Source: Halovenus sp.
GTDB lineage: Archaea > Halobacteriota > Halobacteria > Halobacteriales > Haloarculaceae
Direction: 5' to 3'
Length of the DNA stretch: 27,092 bases
Assembly (NCBI GenBank): GCA_003551945.1
Contig: PUNZ01000120.1
Location: forward strand, 1 to 27,092
In this document: piece after piece, positions 22,161 to 27,092 of the stretch
How positions within the stretch are numbered: the first letter of the stretch is position 1
Layout of the letters: each line of letters starts with the position of its first letter
Notes under the pieces: model-generated
Seen by the model: the letters and a program-made list of their open reading frames with translations, nothing else
Told to the model about the DNA's origin: nothing
The model's database searches: none
Position numbers and translations under genes: made by a program

Positions 22161-22541
22161 ATGGGCGAATCCCCGTCGCAACGGGCCGATGATGTGGACG
22201 AACAGGTGCTGTCCGCACTCGGTGACGACCCCTCCCGAGCGATTCTCGAAGCCCTATCCGAACCAATGACGGCAAACGAACTCGCAACCGAATGTGATAT
22301 TCCGCTTTCGACGATGTACCGCAAACTTGAGCGTCTCAGCGAGGCCGGCCTCGTGAGCGAATCGACCGCCATTCGGGCGAGTGGGCAGCACACAACCCGG
22401 TACGCGCTCGATTTCACCGAGATCACGGTCTGGTTGACCGATGGCAACCGACTGCAGACAACCGTCGACCGGCCGGAGACGACCGCAACGGCCGACCAGC
22501 GGCTCGAAGAACTGTGGACCAAGATTCGGGAGGAAGCCTGA
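22161..22541 (+). CDS. Winged-helix transcriptional regulator
   Basis: A 126-residue ArsR-like winged-helix protein. Residues about 15-32 read DEQVLSALGDDPSRAILE. They are followed by the recognition part MTANELATECDIPLSTMYRK (about 36-55), LERLSEAGLV, and a wing with HTTRYALDF. This domain order is common in haloarchaeal regulators coupled to a small membrane protein. Its TGA overlaps the next ATG (tgatg), so the two are co-translated. The membrane partner may sense a signal or modulate this regulator (inference). ATG 22161 has tttatacg at 22131-22138, 27 bp upstream. It follows aglM by 74 bp but has its own promoter. Confidence 0.9.
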   Translation: MGESPSQRADDVDEQVLSALGDDPSRAILEALSEPMTANELATECDIPLSTMYRKLERLSEAGLVSESTAIRASGQHTTRYALDFTEITVWLTDGNRLQTTVDRPETTATADQRLEELWTKIREEA

Positions 22542-22813
22542 TGCACCTCGAATCGACAATTGCGCTCGTCATGGGCGCGATTCTCGTGCTCGGTAGTGCA
22601 ATCACTTATTTCGCGTTCAAAGCCTACCGGCGGACGGGCGATCGCTCGCTTCGCGGGCTCATGGTTGGATTCGGCTTTGTCACCCTCGGTGCGTTGTTCG
22701 GCGGAATCGCCCATCAGCTGTTCAACCTGACGCTTGATGTTGGCATCGTGATCAACGCAGTTCTCACCGCTGTCGGCTTTGCCGTCATTACGTACTCGTT
22801 GTTTATCGAATAA
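22541..22813 (+). CDS. Small three-helix membrane protein, DUF7521-like
   Basis: A 90-residue protein with three hydrophobic segments (about 6-27, 40-60 and 67-88). It has a basic loop KAYRRTGDRSLRGL after the first segment, which by the positive-inside rule should be cytoplasmic. It starts one base inside the stop of the winged-helix regulator, so the two likely work together. I recall similar haloarchaeal regulator-membrane protein pairs annotated DUF7521, but this is unchecked. No catalytic residues are apparent. A sensing or anti-regulator role is an inference. Confidence 0.78.
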   Translation: MHLESTIALVMGAILVLGSAITYFAFKAYRRTGDRSLRGLMVGFGFVTLGALFGGIAHQLFNLTLDVGIVINAVLTAVGFAVITYSLFIE

Positions 22814-22829
22814 TCCACTCTCCCAGCAA

Positions 22830-23423
22830 ATGACCGATTCACAGACGAATGGCGACGATCGAATTGAAGCAGCTATCGGTGAGACACTGATCGAACGCGA
22901 CGAGACAGTCGCCGTCGCCGAATCACTGACCGGTGGTCAGGTTGCCTCTCGATTGATCGCGGTTCCGGGTGCGAGCGCCTATGTCGACCGCGCGGTCATC
23001 GCCTATTCGAACCAGTCGAAACAGCAGTTGCTCGCGGTTCCGCGCGAGGCACTCGACGCAGACGGCGCGGTCAGCGAGCGGGTGGCGGCCGCGATGGCGC
23101 GCGGAATTCGAGATACTGCGGGCACGACATGGGGGGTGTCGACAACGGGAATTGCGGGGCCGACCGGCGGCACCGAAAACAAACCCGTCGGTCTCGTCTA
23201 CGTCGCCGTTGCCTACGCGGGGCCGTGGGGAAGCGAGCGCTCGTTCGTGCAAACCGAGAGACACGTGTGCGACGGCAGTCGGAACGAAATCACCGAACAG
23301 AGTGTGGCCCACGCGTTAGCGTTGCTTGCTGCGACAATCGAGTCAGTCGAATCCTGTTCGGAAAAAGCGGAGGAAGGTCGTCGCGAAAACGACTCAGTTG
23401 GTCGAGATGATTTCGACCACTGA
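22830..23423 (+). CDS. CinA family nicotinamide-nucleotide amidohydrolase
   Basis: A 197-residue stand-alone CinA C-terminal-type (PncC) protein. It has the motif VAVAESLTGGQVASRL (about 29-44), VPGASAYVDRAVIAYSNQSK (47-66), then WGVSTTGIAGPTGGTENKPV, all characteristic. The family deamidates nicotinamide mononucleotide and supports pyridine-nucleotide salvage. The C-terminal 25 residues are acidic and low-complexity. It begins 16 bp after the small membrane protein gene, so it may belong to that operon. Its 3' end overlaps the 3' end of the convergent YchF gene by 30 bp, where the sequence encodes both tails. Confidence 0.88.
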   Translation: MTDSQTNGDDRIEAAIGETLIERDETVAVAESLTGGQVASRLIAVPGASAYVDRAVIAYSNQSKQQLLAVPREALDADGAVSERVAAAMARGIRDTAGTTWGVSTTGIAGPTGGTENKPVGLVYVAVAYAGPWGSERSFVQTERHVCDGSRNEITEQSVAHALALLAATIESVESCSEKAEEGRRENDSVGRDDFDH

Positions 23424-24584
23424 ACGGTGTTCAAGTGGGTGATCTGCGCCGACCTGCCGGTTCGATCGACAGTCAATGCCATGTAGCAGGCCGTCACCGA
23501 TATCCGAGTGGAGGAAGTACGCGAAATCCTCGGTTGTCGAGTCCGTGGGGAGGATGAAACAGTCACGAAACACGCCTTTCTCGTCGGATTTCCCGTTGGC
23601 ACTGCCGGGGAAGACGGCGATACAGCCGATCACGTCAAACAGCGCCGCTTCGATGGCCTGTTGGACGCCGGTGCCGTCGTAGTCGGTGATGAAGTCGCGA
23701 ATCCGTTCGAGGCCGGCTTCCTGGTTGGTGGAGATCTCACCAACGATGTCGAAATCGCTGTCGCCGGCGGTGTACGAGACGACGCCGGCCTCGTCGGCCT
23801 TCTTGAGCGATCGCTCGGCGTGTGCACTCGTGGGAACGAATGTGAGATGGTCGTAGTCGGGGTCGGCAGTGATCTCCTCGAAGTTGGCCTGCGCTTCGGG
23901 AGTGTCCATCTTGTTGGCCGCAATCAGCATTGGCTTGGTCCGTTTTCTGATCTCGCGGGCGAGTGCGGCCCGATCCTCGTCGTCCCACGTTTCGGTGTCG
24001 AGTTCGAGCCCCAACAAGAGAATAATCTGTTTGATTTCGTCCTTGTTGGTTTTGAACGCGCTCATCTGCTCGGCGAGGTCGACCTCGATTTGCGCCTCGG
24101 TGTTGTTGTACTTCGTTTCGTGTTTGGTGATCCCGGCTTCGAGAATTCCGAGATACCACATATCAAGTTCGGTTTCGAGAAAGTCGATATCGTCGCGCGG
24201 ATCGTGGTCCTCGGTTGGTTCGCCTTCCATATCGGTTGTTCCCGAAAAGTCGACGATATGGATCAGCACATCGGCCTCGTTGAGGTCGGTCAGAAACTGG
24301 TTGCCGAGTCCATTTCCCTCGTGTGCGCCCGGAATCAACCCGGCCACGTCGACGAGTTTGGTCGGTACAAAACGGGTACCGTCGCGACAGACGCCAACGT
24401 TCGGCGAACAGGTTTTGTCGAACTCGGGGGCCGCACACTCGACGCGAACGTACGCCTCGCCGATACTGGGGTCGATCGTGGTAAACGGATAGGCACCCTC
24501 TGGCACGTCGTTCATCGTCGCCGCATTGAAAAAACTGGATTTACCGACCGACGGCTTGCCCACCAGGCCGATTTTGTAGCTCAT
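23394..24584 (-). CDS. ychF: YchF/Obg-like GTPase-family ATPase
   Basis: A 396-residue P-loop protein of the YchF (OLA1-type) family. The P-loop GLVGKPSVGKSSFFNA lies at 6-21, the switch region FTTIDPSIG at 34-42 and G3 DVAGLIPGAHEGNGLGNQFL at 79-98. An NKMD motif lies in the second half of the G domain. After the helical insertion (about 130-190), the C-terminal TGS-type domain ends with DFAYFLHSDIGDGLLHGIDC. YchF binds ribosomes and is linked to translation and stress. ATG 24584 (MSYKIGLVGKPSVG) is the family start. An in-frame extension upstream is not homologous. It converges with the CinA gene and overlaps its end by 30 bp. Confidence 0.94.
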   Translation of the reverse strand: MSYKIGLVGKPSVGKSSFFNAATMNDVPEGAYPFTTIDPSIGEAYVRVECAAPEFDKTCSPNVGVCRDGTRFVPTKLVDVAGLIPGAHEGNGLGNQFLTDLNEADVLIHIVDFSGTTDMEGEPTEDHDPRDDIDFLETELDMWYLGILEAGITKHETKYNNTEAQIEVDLAEQMSAFKTNKDEIKQIILLLGLELDTETWDDEDRAALAREIRKRTKPMLIAANKMDTPEAQANFEEITADPDYDHLTFVPTSAHAERSLKKADEAGVVSYTAGDSDFDIVGEISTNQEAGLERIRDFITDYDGTGVQQAIEAALFDVIGCIAVFPGSANGKSDEKGVFRDCFILPTDSTTEDFAYFLHSDIGDGLLHGIDCRSNRQVGADHPLEHRSVVEIISTN

Positions 24585-24713
24585 TAGTTTCCAAGGGTCG
24601 GCCGACGCGCAAAAACTGTTTGACACGAGCTCGCACCGGCGTGTGGTAGCACCACGCATAACCGCTGGCGGCGACCCACAGCGATTTTGCCCCTCCTCAT
24701 CGAACAACCGGCT

Positions 24714-25037
24714 ATGACCGCTCCCGACCACGGCGGCGAGTCGGCCCCGGCTGACGCCGACCGGTTCGTTGTCGCCATTCACCGAACCGAGTCGGAACTC
24801 GAGTTTGTCGTGCGCGTTCCCTCCGATATCGACTCGGGATGGCGAAACCCGACGACATTTCAGCAACTCGTCGAGCAACGAACGTGGGAGCGACTTGAGC
24901 AGGAAGCAACGCTGCGAGCGATTGTTGCCAGTACGGAGCCGGGCGAAACCGTCACACTTGGGGCCATCACGCTCACACCGGACGGCACCGTCATCGATCA
25001 TTCGTTGGCCTCGCCGGTTGAGGGCGACGAGACCTAA
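24714..25037 (+). CDS. Small acidic haloarchaeal protein, unknown function
   Basis: A 107-residue acidic protein. It begins MTAPDHGGESAPADADRF, then has a strand-like segment (VVAIHRTESELEFVVRVP, about 20-37) and a helical part (TTFQQLVEQRTWERLEQEAT). It ends with strands around TVTLGAITLTPDGTVIDHS. No domain is recognised. It has no membrane segment and no cysteine cluster. It lies 129 bp from the divergent YchF gene and 108 bp before the alcohol dehydrogenase on the same strand. Strong haloarchaeal codon choice and composition support a real gene, and a weak T-rich element at 24684-24690 fits a leaderless start. Confidence 0.65.
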   Translation: MTAPDHGGESAPADADRFVVAIHRTESELEFVVRVPSDIDSGWRNPTTFQQLVEQRTWERLEQEATLRAIVASTEPGETVTLGAITLTPDGTVIDHSLASPVEGDET

Positions 25038-25145
25038 CTCGCGAGAGCGGCTTTTGCCTCGCTGACGACGCACGACCAACGATCTCGCTGCCGGCTCCGC
25101 GACACGGCGGCAGGGGTTTTTGTCTCATCGGCGCGTGGTCGTCGT

Positions 25146-26189
25146 ATGCACGCAGCAACCTTTCACGGTCCCGGCGACATCCGGGTTGAATCCGTCTCGA
25201 AACCCGAACTCGACTCACCACGCGGAGCCATTGTCCGAGTCACACATACGGCCGTCTGCGGCTCTGATCTGTGGTTTTATCGCGGCCAAAGCGACCGCGA
25301 CGTGCCCTCGCGCGTCGGTCACGAACCGATGGGAATCGTCGAGGAAGTCGGCGACGACGTGGTTTCGGTCGCACCGGGTGACCGGGTGTTTGCACCGTTC
25401 GTCATCAGCTGTGGGCGGTGTGAGTTCTGTCGAAAGGGGCTGCACACGTCGTGTGTCCACGGCGATGGGTGGAACGGCGACAACGGCGGTGCACAGGGCG
25501 AGTATGTCCGCTGCCCCGAAGCCGACGGCACGCTTGTTCGCGTTCCGGACCGGTATGCCGACGACGAGGACGTGCTCCGTTCGATTCTGCCACTGACCGA
25601 CGTGATGGGGACGGGCCACCATGCCGCGCTGCGTGCCGGTGTCGACGCGGGGTCGACCTGTGCGGTAGTTGGCGACGGGGCAGTCGGCCTCTGTGGTGTG
25701 CTTGCCGCCCGCCGACTCGGTGCGGAGCAGATTATCGCAGTCGGCCACCACGAGGACCGACTGGCAATCGCTGAGGAGTTCGGTGCAACCGATCTCGTCA
25801 GCGAGCGTGGGGAGGCTGCGGTCGAACGCGTCAACTCGCTCACGAACGGCGGAGTTAACCACGTGTTGGAGTGTGTTGGTGCCACGTCGTCGATGGAAAC
25901 GGCCGTTGAAATCTGTCGACCCGGCGGAACGGTCGGCTACGTCGGCGTGCCCCACGGGATGGGCGACGGGCTTGATCTGACACCGTTTTTCCGTCGAAAT
26001 ATTACGATCCGTGGTGGGGTTGCGCCGGTACGCGCCTACGCTGAGGAGCTCTTGGCCGACGTGTTGCAGGGAACGCTCGATCCGTCGCCGATTTTTACGA
26101 AAACCGTCGATCTCGACGGTGTCCCTGCAGGGTATGCGGCGATGGATGAGCGCGAGGCGATCAAGGTGTTAGTCCGGATCTCTTCCTAA
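25146..26189 (+). CDS. Zinc-dependent alcohol dehydrogenase (MDR family)
   Basis: A 347-residue medium-chain dehydrogenase/reductase. The catalytic zinc ligands appear as Cys38 (VCGSD) and His59-Glu60 (VGHEPMGIVEEVGDDV). The structural zinc cysteines Cys89, Cys92, Cys95 and Cys103 lie in SCGRCEFCRKGLHTSC. The nucleotide motif VVGDGAVGLCG is at 174-184. The HH pair near the end of the second strand (AVGHHEDRL) is where cofactor specificity is read. The Arg-lacking, His-rich site does not decide between NAD and NADP. It should oxidise or reduce an alcohol/aldehyde in the cytoplasm, substrate unknown. A weak TATA (gtttttgt near 25116-25123) fits ATG 25146. It converges on the rRNA operon. Confidence 0.93.
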   Translation: MHAATFHGPGDIRVESVSKPELDSPRGAIVRVTHTAVCGSDLWFYRGQSDRDVPSRVGHEPMGIVEEVGDDVVSVAPGDRVFAPFVISCGRCEFCRKGLHTSCVHGDGWNGDNGGAQGEYVRCPEADGTLVRVPDRYADDEDVLRSILPLTDVMGTGHHAALRAGVDAGSTCAVVGDGAVGLCGVLAARRLGAEQIIAVGHHEDRLAIAEEFGATDLVSERGEAAVERVNSLTNGGVNHVLECVGATSSMETAVEICRPGGTVGYVGVPHGMGDGLDLTPFFRRNITIRGGVAPVRAYAEELLADVLQGTLDPSPIFTKTVDLDGVPAGYAAMDEREAIKVLVRISS

Positions 26190-26220
26190 CGGTACGGGCC
26201 GAAACAGGTGTCTTCGCTGC

Positions 26221-26248
26221 GAGCGTACGGCTGCGACAGCAGCCGCTC
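26221..26248. other. GC-rich hairpin after the alcohol dehydrogenase gene
   Basis: gagcg (26221-26225) and gctgc (26230-26234) pair with gcagc-cgctc (26239-26248), leaving a 4-nt bulge and a gaca loop. It lies between convergent transcription units (alcohol dehydrogenase and rRNA) and could end either. There is no T-run on either side. Confidence 0.35.
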
Positions 26249-26258
26249 GCGAGCAACC

Positions 26259-26360
26259 GGCGGGACGTTGCTGTCGCTGTCGCTGACTACGTTATAACTG
26301 TGCTGTGTTGTGGCGGGACGTTGCGGTAGCTGTACTGTGTTGCGGTCGCTGTGCTGTGCT
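26259..26360. repeat. Short degenerate tandem repeats beyond the rRNA operon
   Basis: ggcgggacgttgc occurs at 26259-26271 and again at 26312-26324 (period 53 bp). Within the second unit a 19-bp block at 26323-26341 is repeated at 26342-26360 with 16 of 19 identities. The whole stretch is built from gctgt/gtgct words. It has no open frame of interest. It lies where the minus-strand rRNA transcript should end. Confidence 0.6.
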
Positions 26361-26424
26361 GCAACCACGGGGCGGTATCTCACTCGCCGTGTGGCTGTCG
26401 CTCGCTGTCTGATATGAGTGATCG

Positions 26425-26452
26425 CTCGCACTCGCGTTCATGCGAGTGTGAG
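26425..26452 (-). terminator. Strong hairpin just beyond 5S rRNA
   Basis: ctcgcactcgc (26425-26435), loop gttcat, then gcgagtgtgag (26442-26452): 11-bp arms with a single G-T pairing. It lies about 22 bp past the 3' end of 5S on the minus strand and may protect or terminate the rRNA transcript. No U-run follows, so termination is inferred from position only. Confidence 0.4.
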
Positions 26453-26473
26453 TGCGGGCGAACAGTATGAATG

Positions 26474-26595
26474 GGTGGCGGCGAACGGTGGCTCCCAGAG
26501 GGTCTCCCACTCCAGTACGACACCGAACGCAGACGAGCTTAACTTCCGTGTTCGGGATGGGTACGGGTGGAACCTCGTCGCTATGGCCGCCGTAA
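26474..26595 (-). rRNA. 5S ribosomal RNA
   Basis: On the minus strand the sequence opens with GGCGGCCATAGCG, continues with CCCGTACCCATCCCGAACAC, the most conserved 5S segment, then GGAAGTTAAGC, AGTACTGGAGTG and ends GTTCGCCGCC. The 5' GGCGGC and 3' GCCGCC form helix I. Length of about 122 nt is normal for haloarchaeal 5S. Ends are approximate to within a few bases. It follows 23S in the order expected for an archaeal rRNA operon. Confidence 0.93.
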
Positions 26596-26599
26596 AGCC

Positions 26600-26759
26600 G
26601 ATCAATGGAATCGAACCATTGTATATCCAAATCGGTCAGTACGGTATGTACTTGATTTCGTGTATACTCGTGCAATCCAGTAAGCGCCTGGACCCAGAAC
26701 ACCCAGTCGATCTCGAATGAGATCCACTCAGTGTGGGTCAGTGCATTATTCTGTATGAC
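26600..26759 (-). other. 23S-5S spacer with processing-type hairpins
   Basis: This stretch is transcribed with the rRNA. It contains gatctc-gaat-gagatc (26709-26724), a perfect 6-bp hairpin, and aatgg-aatcgaa-ccatt (26604-26620). The 3' half (about 26690-26760) should pair with sequence upstream of 23S, outside the window, to form the processing stem. No tRNA is present in the spacer. Confidence 0.5.

Positions 26760-27092
<333 letters not shown>

Noticed and set aside
23508..24587. Plus-strand frame of 359 codons opposite YchF
   Set aside because: It is a mirror of the YchF frame with no family motif. YchF on the minus strand has P-loop, G3 and C-terminal blocks intact.
24585..25079. N-terminal extension of YchF by 165 codons
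   Set aside because: It overlaps the small gene at 24714-25037 on the other strand and is not homologous. Family members start MSYKIGLVG.

Overview
The window is chromosomal DNA from a halophilic archaeon (class Halobacteria). The evidence is: acidic, Asp/Glu-rich proteins; TATA boxes centred 26-28 bp upstream of start codons, typical of leaderless haloarchaeal mRNAs; haloarchaeal family proteins (UPF0179, a DUF5820-like protein, AglF and AglM); a class II tRNA-Leu; and the 3' end of a haloarchaeal 23S gene followed by 5S. I cannot name the genus from this alone.

Region A (1 to about 16.1 kb) is a catabolic/uptake island with visibly lower GC than the right part. It starts with the N-terminus of a D-2-hydroxyacid dehydrogenase, cut by the window edge, and a small membrane protein. 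Then come two MmgE/PrpD paralogues (689-2038 minus, 5662-7035 plus) that flank an MFS transporter and an amidase-signature hydrolase. A complete tripartite tricarboxylate transporter follows (TctC-, TctB- and TctA-like, 7231-10474 plus). Next are an SRPBCC protein, a cyclase-family metal hydrolase, a carboxymuconolactone-decarboxylase-like protein, an atypical SDR, an IclR regulator, a UspA protein and a glutaredoxin-DinB fusion. Together they look like import plus stepwise breakdown of an organic acid, possibly a substituted or amidated carboxylate. The substrate cannot be read from the sequence.

The island also carries regulatory structure that gene annotation does not explain. A dyad of the form TTCGYT-N3-ARCGAA occurs seven times: three copies in the 680-bp gap before the first MmgE/PrpD gene, one at the predicted transcription start of the IclR gene, and three in the convergent gap at 14783-15205. 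It is a strong candidate operator for the local IclR protein. A second candidate motif has a CTGGCGCA core. It forms an inverted repeat over the TATA box of the second MmgE/PrpD gene and part of a direct repeat just upstream of the transporter TATA box.

An AT-rich gene-free stretch (16049-16489) separates the island from Region B (16.49-26.19 kb). Region B has higher GC and housekeeping content: a DUF5820-like protein, UPF0179, DUF309 and DUF4870 proteins, tRNA-Leu(CAA), an AI-2E-family membrane protein, divergent aglF/aglM (UDP-glucose and UDP-glucuronate supply for glycosylation), a winged-helix regulator with an overlapping small membrane protein, a CinA-type amidohydrolase, the YchF GTPase, a small unknown protein and a zinc-dependent alcohol dehydrogenase.

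Region C (26.2 kb to the end) is the 3' end of an rRNA operon on the minus strand (partial 23S, then 5S). Beyond 5S is a zone of hairpins and short tandem repeats.
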